This document shows, piece after piece, positions 22,763-31,473 of a DNA stretch of 64,000 nucleotides. The notes below the pieces were generated by a model that was not told where the DNA came from, searched no databases, and saw only the letters and a program-made list of their open reading frames with translations. Origin of the DNA: Macrolepiota albuminosa (lineage: Eukaryota; Basidiomycota; Agaricomycetes; Agaricales; Agaricaceae); the NCBI GenBank assembly GCA_027475525.1, contig JAMWFC010000054.1, forward strand, positions 1,108,468 to 1,172,467, given 5' to 3'. Position 1 is the first letter of the stretch, and the number at the start of each line of letters is the position of its first letter. The position numbers and the translations under genes are program-made.

Positions 22763-23896
22763 GAAAACGCTCACAGCCTCTGCAGCTCTTTGCACTTTAG
22801 GATAGAAGTTTGGAGGAGGAAGAGTAACCAAAGTTATAGCGCCAATTGGCCGCTGAAACGACCACTTTATAAAATTTTCTTGAAGCGGCTAACGAAGCTG
22901 TGGCTGAACACTATATAGTATGTAATCCAAGAAATAAAAAGTTCAAGATATTCAAGGGAGAGGTGGGAGGGTGTGTGAAGAAAGTAAGACTACGGTAATA
23001 AAAATTCTAATACCGAAAGAAGTATGATTGAGTTGAACAAAAGCATTTCGATATACTAGCTGTCGCTTACTGTGAAGACCCAACTCGCGAATTATAATCA
23101 ATTCTTTCGTGCAAGTGTTTGTCTGCAAACTGCTTTGGGTGATGAGATGACTGATCCTTTACTGACAACTGAGAAATCATCCTTACTTCTTAGAGTAGTG
23201 ACGCCAAGAAGGTGAACAGAACAACTTCAATGAAGAGACAATCACTACTCTGCGAAGATAGTCAGATTACTGATAGGCTGCATGTGAGCAACTCTGTGCT
23301 GACCTGACTGAGGACTGTGGTGGTCTGAGTGCAAGACCGTTGCACGACGGGAGGAAAATTTTTGCAAGACCGTTGCATGTATCACAATGCAATCGACATG
23401 CATGTAACACGACTAACTGAGACTTCGGCCCTACTGTTTCTGACCCAACCTCTGCCAACTCCATGGCGTCAAATCGGAAACGGCCGCTGATGTCTTGATG
23501 GTGTGCAGGTATGCCTGCTTGTCCGCGCAGAGGCCTCCGATAACGCTCCTTACCCTTGGAACCCGCGTTTTCGTTGACCTACAGCGCTCGCCTTTACGCC
23601 GATCCTTCTGGACGCCCGCGATGATTTGCCGAAACGGAGATTGAACCGGCATTGTGACCACACCGTGACGAAAGTTTTGCAACTCCCTGTTTTTGGCACC
23701 CTGGACACCCGGCTTTCTTCCGACAAGGCTCAACAGTATTGTACGACAAATGTGAAGTTACAAATATCTAAGTACGATACTATTTAACTGATGCCTGAAG
23801 TCCGATCAGAAGAAAGTGGACCGGATCTCTTGTAAGCGTCGATTTTTCTCAAAATTTTGCAACTCCATAGTTGTGATAGTACATATTTAATCGTGT
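22763..23896. other. Gene-free stretch with Ngaro-like fragments
   Basis: No gene recognised. 23526-23613 repeats two short blocks also found near repeats A and B: GCAGAGGCCTCC followed by a diverged stretch, and CGCTCGCCTTTACGCCGATC, the latter also at 17612-17631. This suggests rearranged remains of related elements. Confidence 0.55.
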
Positions 23897-23904
23897 AGAG
23901 GTGT
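23897..23904. repeat. 8-bp target site duplication of KDZ element, left
   Basis: AGAGGTGT directly outside the left inverted repeat; the same 8 bp follow the right inverted repeat at 42370-42377. Confidence 0.88.
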
Positions 23905-23980
23905 CACCTGTGGCTACCACATGTTGGGCCTTGTTAGGCATGGAATATATATGGTAATCCACGCCTAAGGCGGCGGGTTT
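23905..23980 (+). repeat. KDZ left terminal inverted repeat
   Basis: 76 bp, the exact reverse complement of 42294-42369. It is cut off by the gap, so the repeat may be longer (the right side continues inward with AAATA). Confidence 0.92.
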
Positions 23981-24080
23981 NNNNNNNNNNNNNNNNNNNN
24001 NNNNNNNNNNNNNNNNNNNNNNNNNNNNNNNNNNNNNNNNNNNNNNNNNNNNNNNNNNNNNNNNNNNNNNNNNNNNNNNN
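23981..24080. other. Assembly gap (100 N)
   Basis: One hundred Ns, the conventional size for a gap of unknown length. It hides the rest of the left gypsy LTR and, by inference, the transposase C-terminus. Confidence 0.99.
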
Positions 24081-24178
24081 GTAAATAAATATTATATTAT
24101 AATAAATATAATATAATATGTACTAATATACAGTAAGTAAAGCTATGTGGCCAACGCCACATAGCGGACTACGCTACA
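24081..24178 (-). repeat. 3' LTR of gypsy copy 2 (partial)
   Basis: 98 bp visible. It is identical, as far as read, to the matching part of the LTR at 35113-35210, so the two LTRs of copy 2 match each other. Confidence 0.9.
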
Positions 24179-24223
24179 CACCCCCCAATCAGACCGAGCT
24201 ACGGTCTCGAGATAATACGACGG

Positions 24224-27200
24224 TCATGCCGTCGGTAAGTCTGGGACGGGGGCAATGGGAGAGTCCCCAGGCTCCCGGAATGGATCGGCAGTCGCGTCGT
24301 CCATGTCGTAGTCGAGGAGTTCATCCTCGGGTGCGGGCGCGTAAGAAGTACCCGAAGGCCCTGCTACAGGCAGGGAATCGTCATAGTCCCGGAGGGGGGA
24401 CAGTGTGAGATTGGGGTCGATGGTCGACCCCGAGACGGTTGGTTGGGGATCAGGCAGATCCCCGGTGTCGGACGGGTACTGGCGCGTCCAGATTTCGCGG
24501 GCATGAATGTCTTGCCCGATAGAGAGGTACATCCCCTTGGCGAGCGCGTCGTCGTATGCACGACGACTGTCCTGCTGCTGGAGCATCAGGCGTTGACGAT
24601 CGCCGATGGTGCCCTCGCGCCACCCATCCCACTGAGGGATGGACTGGGGTGTACCGTAGTGATCGAGGCGTTGTAGCCTCTCGTCGTCGATAGCAGCCGC
24701 CTCGTTGTAGAGCCGGCTGTCGCTGAAGAATAGATGGGCCAAGTAGGTGACCCCATAAGTGTACGCGTGGTCAGCCCAGCTGACCGGGATTTGATTGTGG
24801 AGAAGGACGCGTAACGCGTCCGAAGTGGAGAACACGGAAGCTGACGCTTCCGGAATGTCCACAGCCCGAACCTCGAAGGTAGGGTCGTCGGCGTGGATGG
24901 GCTCAAAGACTCGCCCCGTGGCCGCCTCGTACTCGGCCACGGCCTCTTTATAGAGGCCTGGCCTGGCGAAGACGTAGGCCAGGTACTTGTGTACCGTGGC
25001 CTTAGAGGGGCGGCTGGCGCTGAGGGCGCGTACAAGCGCAAACCCAAAGAGGCTGCACCAATGAATGCGCATGGCTCGGTCCATGGCCAGACCGGTCCAC
25101 ACATTGGACGTCCCAGGACGTCCATAGAGGAGGGCGTATGAGCCCAGGTAGTCCAAAGCAAATGGCTGCTTTGGATCAGGGGGGGTAAGGCCGACGAAGG
25201 CAATCTTCCCTCCCTCTTTGCGGCGATAGAGCCGCGACGGCACAATCATTCGCGGGAAGCTCTCCCGCTCCTCTAGACTCGCAAAGGGTACCGCGATAGT
25301 CCTATACTCGACCTCGTCGAGTAAATGAGACATAGCTCTGTCTCGGGCCGTAGGGTGGCAGTTGAGCGCCACCCGCTTGAATTCGTTGAGCAAGAGGTAG
25401 CCCAACTGACGCTGCCGAAGCGGCGTAAACTGGTTGTTGACCAGTGCGTGAAGTCTGCGGACTTCTCGAGGACTGCGGGGAAACCCGCGAGGTGCAACTT
25501 GGTACACCTTACTGTTGTGGGGCGTCGCGGCGGCGTTGCCCGGTTTGTCGTCCTCGAAGGACCTGGCTGCGCGGGCTTCTTGCCCGACGAAGATGGTATT
25601 GGTCCTTGGCGACCAATAGAATTGGGGAGCCAACCCCGCGCCAAAGAATGAGTTTTGGCGCTCAATAGTGTGATCACGGTAGATCACCACACCGAGCGCA
25701 TCAGGGATGCGCCCGGTTTTGTCCTCAAGGAGGGCGGCCCCTCGTTTGGCGCTGTTCTGCGCCCGACGCTCCATCTTGGCTCGTCGATTGCTGTTGCGCT
25801 GTTCGCGCGCCATACGCTGTGCCGCCGTCTCGTGCGGCACTGGGGATTCCATACGAGCCTCTTCAGGCTCCTCATACCAATCGTCGTCGGAGGGAGGGGA
25901 AGGCAGCCTCTCCGGCTCCGACTTCTCAGATTGTGGGTCCATTGCCCACACACACCGCGGGAGTCGGGCTGGCAGGCCCTCTACCAGTATAGCGGGTAAA
26001 AAGGGGATGTTAGCCCCTGGGGCCCCTTTCGGGGCATCCTCGGGGAAGTGCACGTTGACGTAGGCGCGCACGTCCGGTTGCTTACCCCGACGATCCTTTC
26101 GGGGTTGTGAGGCCTTGGCCTCAGTGGGGCGTGTGCTCACACCCCTGGAACTCTGCTCCCCAGAGTGCGTGGTGGATACCACGGATACTGGTCGCGAAGA
26201 CGCGACCTCAGACGCGCCGCTGGCGAGGCGCTGGATAAGCCGGGGGGCGGCTGGAGCAGGAACATCTTCATAAGGGAGGATGTCCCGTCCTAGACCGGCC
26301 TCCCGGCCGGGGGCATCAACGCTCGACTTAATCGAGCGGGAGGGCGCGTCCTCCACTCCTTGCCAACGCGCCCTTTTGCTGGAGTCGGTGTCCCGACTCG
26401 GGGGTGTAGTCTGCCGCTTACGAGCGGCCGAAATGGCAAGGAGATCAGTTTTGCGCTGAGCGCGCATATGATCCATGTCGTCCATCATCCGGCAGATGAG
26501 GACGACTGCCTCCGCATCGCGGAGGAATGACGACTCTGCGGGTACATCGTACCCGTTATCTCCAAGACGTTGGAGAAGGGTAGCCAGGACTAAGTCCTGG
26601 CTGTGAGTGGGCTCGACAGCCCGTGCTTTTCCTTTGTCGCGTCGAGGACGCGACTCTTCTTCCGAGCTGGGCTCGGATTGGTGCGGCATTTCCAGCCGCT
26701 GTAGCAAGGAGAGCTTGGCCAGGCTCTCCGTCGGCGCATCAGACGATGATCCGACGCTTCGTTCTGTATTGAGAGTTTCTGCTCTCTCAATGGCCGCGGT
26801 GGCCTGCACGAGGGATGCTTGGCGTCCCTCTAGATTATCGGTTGGTACTGTGGTCGACAGGGAAATCGACCGGCCTCCCTTGGCTTGCGACTCATGCGAG
26901 TCGCTGTACTGGGGCATTGCGCCCCAAGCCCCCATCCAAGCCGGGGGGTACGGCATCATTACGGGCACACCACCCATCCCAGGGTAGTGCGCCGGGGCGG
27001 TAAACTGGGGAAAAGGATGTGTCCCCAGTTGCCCTGTTGCCGGTACAGGGGCAAGCTGCCTCCATGCCGGCGCTGCTTGGGGGCTGACTAGCCCCCCGTA
27101 GGCCTGTTGCTGGAATTGGCCCTCGGTGTGATGTGGCGCATAAGCGCCCGGTGCTGGTTGTTGGGGCTGATAGCCGCCCACAGGTGCGTTCTGGGGCATG

Positions 27201-27463
27201 AAGTTGCCCTGCATGGTTTGAAGTGGCGGATAGCCACTGATCACCGGCTGCTGCGGCGGGTAGCCCGCTGCTGGTTGTTGCTGCTGCTGTGGGAAGCCCA
27301 CAGCCTGTTGCGATTGTCCCCACTGGGGCGCATTTTGGGTCAGCGGGGGAGCCATCTGCCCCCCCCCTTCAGCCGACGGTAAGACCGACGGCGTACTCTC
27401 AAATTGCTGCTGCTGTAGCTGCTGCTGCTGCTGGTCACTTATGTCCACGGGCATGCTGTCCAT
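24224..27463 (-). CDS. Third ORF of gypsy copy 2, unknown function
   Basis: 1079 aa from ATG at 27463 (MDSMPVDISDQ), about 105 nt after the Pol stop and in another frame. Residues 1-200 are Gln/Pro/Gly/Met-rich and look disordered. Residues 200-560 are charged and low in hydrophobics. From about 600 to 980 the chain looks folded: blocks such as LGYLLLNEFKRVALNCHP, DYLGSYALLYGRPGTS and MRIHWCSLFGFALVRAL. The C-terminus is acidic. No signal peptide, transmembrane helix or Env-like cleavage site is seen, and no known domain was recognised. Position after integrase/chromodomain is where env lies in errantiviruses, but nothing supports an envelope role. A role in packaging, RNA binding or silencing escape would be guesswork. 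A perfect 11-bp hairpin lies just upstream of its ATG. Confidence 0.85.
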   Translation of the reverse strand: MDSMPVDISDQQQQQLQQQQFESTPSVLPSAEGGGQMAPPLTQNAPQWGQSQQAVGFPQQQQQPAAGYPPQQPVISGYPPLQTMQGNFMPQNAPVGGYQPQQPAPGAYAPHHTEGQFQQQAYGGLVSPQAAPAWRQLAPVPATGQLGTHPFPQFTAPAHYPGMGGVPVMMPYPPAWMGAWGAMPQYSDSHESQAKGGRSISLSTTVPTDNLEGRQASLVQATAAIERAETLNTERSVGSSSDAPTESLAKLSLLQRLEMPHQSEPSSEEESRPRRDKGKARAVEPTHSQDLVLATLLQRLGDNGYDVPAESSFLRDAEAVVLICRMMDDMDHMRAQRKTDLLAISAARKRQTTPPSRDTDSSKRARWQGVEDAPSRSIKSSVDAPGREAGLGRDILPYEDVPAPAAPRLIQRLASGASEVASSRPVSVVSTTHSGEQSSRGVSTRPTEAKASQPRKDRRGKQPDVRAYVNVHFPEDAPKGAPGANIPFLPAILVEGLPARLPRCVWAMDPQSEKSEPERLPSPPSDDDWYEEPEEARMESPVPHETAAQRMAREQRNSNRRAKMERRAQNSAKRGAALLEDKTGRIPDALGVVIYRDHTIERQNSFFGAGLAPQFYWSPRTNTIFVGQEARAARSFEDDKPGNAAATPHNSKVYQVAPRGFPRSPREVRRLHALVNNQFTPLRQRQLGYLLLNEFKRVALNCHPTARDRAMSHLLDEVEYRTIAVPFASLEERESFPRMIVPSRLYRRKEGGKIAFVGLTPPDPKQPFALDYLGSYALLYGRPGTSNVWTGLAMDRAMRIHWCSLFGFALVRALSASRPSKATVHKYLAYVFARPGLYKEAVAEYEAATGRVFEPIHADDPTFEVRAVDIPEASASVFSTSDALRVLLHNQIPVSWADHAYTYGVTYLAHLFFSDSRLYNEAAAIDDERLQRLDHYGTPQSIPQWDGWREGTIGDRQRLMLQQQDSRRAYDDALAKGMYLSIGQDIHAREIWTRQYPSDTGDLPDPQPTVSGSTIDPNLTLSPLRDYDDSLPVAGPSGTSYAPAPEDELLDYDMDDATADPFREPGDSPIAPVPDLPTA

Positions 27464-27474
27464 GGTTGGGGAAA

Positions 27475-27502
27475 AAAAGGCGAAAAAGAAATTTCGCCTT
27501 TT
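27475..27502 (-). promoter_or_regulatory. Perfect hairpin before the third ORF
   Basis: 11-bp inverted repeat (27475-27485 and 27492-27502, core AAAAGGCGAAA) with a 6-nt loop, 12 nt from the ORF3 start codon. It could influence initiation or mark a subgenomic start; this is inference. In copy 1 one arm has a C-to-T change. Confidence 0.5.
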
Positions 27503-27567
27503 AAGACGTGTTTCAGCCACAGCTGCTGACCAACTCAGCCAAGCCGCGATCGGCACTGCCGATCAAA

Positions 27568-30500
27568 TTAAGCGCCAGCACGCTTACTTAATTGATGTGG
27601 GCGCTTAACGCCCTTCAACTCCAAATAACGGTCAAGTGCCGCTAGCTTGGAGCAATGGGAGTGTGGCTCCCATGTTGTGTCCCCCAGGGACCATCGTACC
27701 TCAAACTCGAGCGTGTTACGCTCAGTCCACCGGTGCCCAATTATGCACTCGACGAACCATTCGTCGTCGTCTCGAGCCCCAAAATCATAGGGGCCCGGGG
27801 TCGCCCTGTTAGGGAACAGCGCATCATCAGACGCGCTGTAAGGTCGCAACAGCGACACATGAAACTTAGGAACAATGCGTCGTTCCTGTAATGCCAGAGG
27901 CAGCTCCAACACGTAGTTGGAGGTACTTGGCTCTGCGTCTAGGACGCGGTATGGGCCTACCCATTTCGGGCAGAGTTTACTCGCCCGTCCCTTTGGGAGC
28001 CTCAGATTACGCGTTGATAAGTATACCAACGCTCCTACAGCTATTGGCGGGTCTGTTCGCCTACGGTGATTGGCGTTCTTCGCCTGAAAGACTCGCGCCT
28101 CTATGATGGCGTCATGCGCCGCCGCGATGTTCTCCAGGGCCTGCCTGGCGAACTCGACAACTCCACGGTGAGCTACCGTATCAGCACGAAGTTCGTGCAG
28201 CATGGAGGGCAAGTACCCTCCGTTGAGTTCAAAGGGCGCATACCCTGTGGTCTCCGAGATACTCGCGTTAATCGCGAACTCAGTGAGTGGACACCAGTCC
28301 ACCCAGTCCCGTTGGTCAGGGCGAACAACTGCCCTCAAAATCTGACCTATACTGCGGTTAACCCGCTCTGTCTGCCCATCCGTCTGAGGATGGAAGGACG
28401 TCGACATGAGGAGTCGCGCTCCTAGCAGTTTGTGGAGTTCTCTCCACCATTGAGACGTGAACTTTGAGTCACGATCGCTCACAATGGTGCTAGGCAGCCC
28501 ATGCAGCCTAACGATCTCCCTCAGGTAGATCCACGACAGCTCCTTAGCCGTCAGCGTAGTTCGCACCGGTATGAGGTGCACCATGCTTGTCATACGACAT
28601 ATGACTACCCAGAGGTAATCGAACCCTCTGGACTCGGGAAAGGGACCTACGAAGTCCATTCCAATTGAGTCCCAGGGTTTCACCGGCACGGGTAGCTGGT
28701 GTAGCTTCCCAAGAGGGGATCCAGGGGGCAACTTTGCCCTCTGGCACGCTGCGCAGGACGCGCAAAACTTAGTGACTTCTTGGGCCATACGTGGCCACCA
28801 ATACCATCGCCGGATGTAGCCCAATGTCCGGGCGGCACCAAAGTGCCCCACCAGGGCATGGGCCTGGTCCAAGACCCGCGTAACAATGGTACGCGTACGG
28901 GGGAGGCATACCACTGCCACCCCTTGACAGTTCTCCGTCGTGATGAGTCCACCAGGCTCATGCCTGAACCGAGGATGGTCGTCAGGATTGGCGATTATCT
29001 CGGCGAAGAGAGGATCATCGCCATAGTCCTGCACCACCTCCTGCCGGAAGTCGTCATTGACCAGGCTAGGAGGCTGGGATGAAGGCAATTTGCCTTCGAG
29101 CATCTCCGCAAGCGTAACGGGTACATCGTGGTGCTTGTGCTCCCTAGTGGACGCTGGATCCACGGCTTCATGCTCCTTGAGCAACTGGGCGGCTATGTCC
29201 CGTTCTTCACGCTGCTCTCTGAGGCGAGCGCTTCGCCTCCGTTCATCATCACGCATAGCGCGTACCTCCAGGACATGCTCCCTGAGCTCCTGGTATCGGT
29301 GGAGAGGTAAATCCTCTCCATCAGGGTCTATGCGGCAGTCCGCCTGCACATACTCATGAGGCTCGTGAGCCTCCCCAACTACATCACTCTCAAAGTAGCG
29401 TGACAAGCAGTCTGCCACTTTGTTGAGTTCACCTTTAACATAGGTGATGTCGAACTGGTATCTCGACATGTAGTCTATCCACCGTCGCTGACGCGGCGAC
29501 AAGTTCACCTGAGTTTTAAAGAACTCAAGGGCCTTGTGGTCCGTTATGATGTGGATGGGGTATCCCATCAGCTTATCCTCCCACTTGAGGAGAGCCTCGA
29601 GTATGGCAAGAGTCTCCAACTCGTGCACTGCATAGTTTTGCTGGGCCGTCGTAAACTTCTTCGACATGAACCCTGCTGGACGGCACGTCTGCCAGCTGCT
29701 TCCCTGGCCGTACATGGCTCCGACGCCTGTCTTGGACGCGTCGCAAATGAGCCATATTGGCTCGTCCCGTCTAGGGTCGATTGGTCGAATCACCGGAGTC
29801 TTTGTACAGATCCGTTTGACCATCTCGAAGCACCGCTGGTGCAACGGCCTCCAATTGAACGGTGATCCGTTCTGCGTCATGGCCATAAGTGGCCCAGTAT
29901 AGGCTGTGACATCGGGCAGGAAGCTCGATATGTAGTTGACGAGGCCAACGAATCGTTGGATGTCATTGTAGTTTCGGGGCGTGCGCCACTCCCGAATACG
30001 ATCGAGCTTGTCCTGATCAGGGTGGATACCCCGCTCGTCTATGACATGCCCTAGGCAGTCTATACTCTGAGCGTAGAGCTCACATTTTTTCCACTTCAAG
30101 TACAACTTGTACTTGCGCAGTCGTTCGAATACGACTCTGAGGTGCTGCTCATGCTCCTCCATGGTATCCGAGTAGATGAATATGTCATCTAAGTAGACGT
30201 GCATGAAACGTCCTATTACGTCTCGGAAGATAGAGGTCATTAGCCTCTGGAAGGTTGCTGGAGCATTGCAGTCTCCAATCTGCATTATATTGCTTGTGAA
30301 TGTACCCATGATCGACGCAAATACGGTCTTGGGTACGTCCTCGGTGCGAATGCGCACCTGCTTGTAAGCGTCAGTAAGGTCAATCTTTGAGCGATACTTC
30401 GCTCGAGCCACGTCTTCCCGGATCACCTCTTGATCTGGTAAAGGAGTTACATCCTTTATAGTATTGTCATTGCACTGACGCGCATCAAGAGCTGTTCGAA

Positions 30501-31470
30501 GGGTTCCATCCTTCTTCGGGATGCACAATAACGGTGCAGCTTGAGCGGTGGTGCATGGGGACCACCATTGAGCATTCAAGTAGCGATTAGTCTTATCGCG
30601 TAGTTGCTCCTGGAGGGTGCGCGGACAGCGCGGCAAGTGGTACTTATACTGCTTGTTCTCGTCTATGAGATTAATCTCATGATTCACCTCCCGCCACGGC
30701 GGGAGCTCCTCCTTGGTCCCATTGACCATGTTGGCAAATTCTTCTTGCCATTGCTGACGCAACCGAGGAATATCTTCCTCACAAAGGCCTGTCGCCTTCT
30801 GCTTCCCCTTCATGCGTACCGGGGGAAGTACTTCCACCGTCTCTGAGGGTGGCCAAGGCGGCGGCGCGTACTGTTCTCGCATTGCAAGCACCCGATTGAC
30901 ACTGTCATCAGGTATATGTAGTCTCAGCGGGGCACCCGCTACCGCTGCCTTACAAGCTACGAGGCTTCTTCCCTCACGTACAAGCGAGTACGCTACGGAT
31001 ACCTTGTCCAGGGCTGGCTGGCGATACACTGGTTTGACGGTCATCCGTCTCTGGTGCGCATTTCGCGCACACGTGGCTGCCACCAGCTCGTTCCACTCTT
31101 GCGGCATTTGGGGGTCGTATGCCCAGTCGTACTCCGGTAGGGGAGCTGGTCGCTCCCATAGGGACCGTGTGTCCCCCTCTACTGAGGCTTCCGCCTCTCG
31201 AATGCTGTCTTTCAAGTCTTCCAACTTGACTCGTGAGGACGTAGGTGGACATACGTCCACTGAGTCCTCCCGTCGTCTCGCCTTGCGATGGCGTTTGTCT
31301 GGAGGCCTTGCGCCTCGAATCTCGGGAGCGATTATTCGCTCGTTGCTCCTCTTGGAGGCTTGATACTCCTCCTCGCTCATCATTACCACGTTGTGGTCTG
31401 CTCTCAGTCCAGGCATAGCCTGCACTTCCTCCTCCACATCCTCCACGGCTGGCACTCTGCGCCGGCCAAG
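27568..31470 (-). CDS. Pol polyprotein of gypsy copy 2 (RT, RNase H, integrase, chromodomain)
   Basis: 1300 aa in the same frame as Gag-protease and directly after its UGA. Its first in-frame ATG is well inside, so expression by stop readthrough is the simplest reading. Domains in order: about 350 residues of linker, RT with KIDLTDAYKQVRI and YLDDIFIYS, RNase H with WLICDASKTGVGAMY and the HELETLAILEAL box, integrase with an H-x3-H...CASCAAC zinc module and a D,D-35-E core (MDFVGPFPES, IVSDRDSKFTSQWW, HPQTDGQTERVN), then a C-terminal chromodomain (EWFVECIIGH ... FEVRWSLGDTTWEPHSH). The chromodomain places it among chromoviruses and probably targets integration to modified chromatin. No frame damage seen. 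Confidence 0.95.
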   Translation of the reverse strand, partial: LGRRRVPAVEDVEEEVQAMPGLRADHNVVMMSEEEYQASKRSNERIIAPEIRGARPPDKRHRKARRREDSVDVCPPTSSRVKLEDLKDSIREAEASVEGDTRSLWERPAPLPEYDWAYDPQMPQEWNELVAATCARNAHQRRMTVKPVYRQPALDKVSVAYSLVREGRSLVACKAAVAGAPLRLHIPDDSVNRVLAMREQYAPPPWPPSETVEVLPPVRMKGKQKATGLCEEDIPRLRQQWQEEFANMVNGTKEELPPWREVNHEINLIDENKQYKYHLPRCPRTLQEQLRDKTNRYLNAQWWSPCTTAQAAPLLCIPKKDGTLRTALDARQCNDNTIKDVTPLPDQEVIREDVARAKYRSKIDLTDAYKQVRIRTEDVPKTVFASIMGTFTSNIMQIGDCNAPATFQRLMTSIFRDVIGRFMHVYLDDIFIYSDTMEEHEQHLRVVFERLRKYKLYLKWKKCELYAQSIDCLGHVIDERGIHPDQDKLDRIREWRTPRNYNDIQRFVGLVNYISSFLPDVTAYTGPLMAMTQNGSPFNWRPLHQRCFEMVKRICTKTPVIRPIDPRRDEPIWLICDASKTGVGAMYGQGSSWQTCRPAGFMSKKFTTAQQNYAVHELETLAILEALLKWEDKLMGYPIHIITDHKALEFFKTQVNLSPRQRRWIDYMSRYQFDITYVKGELNKVADCLSRYFESDVVGEAHEPHEYVQADCRIDPDGEDLPLHRYQELREHVLEVRAMRDDERRRSARLREQREERDIAAQLLKEHEAVDPASTREHKHHDVPVTLAEMLEGKLPSSQPPSLVNDDFRQEVVQDYGDDPLFAEIIANPDDHPRFRHEPGGLITTENCQGVAVVCLPRTRTIVTRVLDQAHALVGHFGAARTLGYIRRWYWWPRMAQEVTKFCASCAACQRAKLPPGSPLGKLHQLPVPVKPWDSIGMDFVGPFPESRGFDYLWVVICRMTSMVHLIPVRTTLTAKELSWIYLREIVRLHGLPSTIVSDRDSKFTSQWWRELHKLLGARLLMSTSFHPQTDGQTERVNRSIGQILRAVVRPDQRDWVDWCPLTEFAINASISETTGYAPFELNGGYLPSMLHELRADTVAHRGVVEFARQALENIAAAHDAIIEARVFQAKNANHRRRTDPPIAVGALVYLSTRNLRLPKGRASKLCPKWVGPYRVLDAEPSTSNYVLELPLALQERRIVPKFHVSLLRPYSASDDALFPNRATPGPYDFGARDDDEWFVECIIGHRWTERNTLEFEVRWSLGDTTWEPHSHCSKLAALDRYLELKGVKRPHQLSKRAGA

Positions 31471-31473
31471 TCA
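31471..31473 (-). promoter_or_regulatory. Gag-Pol in-frame UGA (candidate readthrough stop)
   Basis: Gag-protease ends KRKDSP-UGA. The same frame continues without interruption as CTT GGC CGG into Pol. The same TGA is present in copy 1 at 4321-4323, so it predates both copies. A single in-frame stop between Gag(-Pro) and Pol is how gammaretroviruses regulate Pol by readthrough; the use here is inferred. Confidence 0.6.

Noticed and set aside
24893..26063. Long plus-strand ORFs opposite the third gypsy ORF (for example 25655-25999, 26607-26987)
   Set aside because: They mirror the coding strand of the same element in GC-rich DNA, appear in the same places in copy 1, and show no independent domain.
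24224..27463. Third gypsy ORF as an envelope gene
   Set aside because: Its place fits env, but there is no signal peptide, no transmembrane segment and no cleavage site in the sequence.
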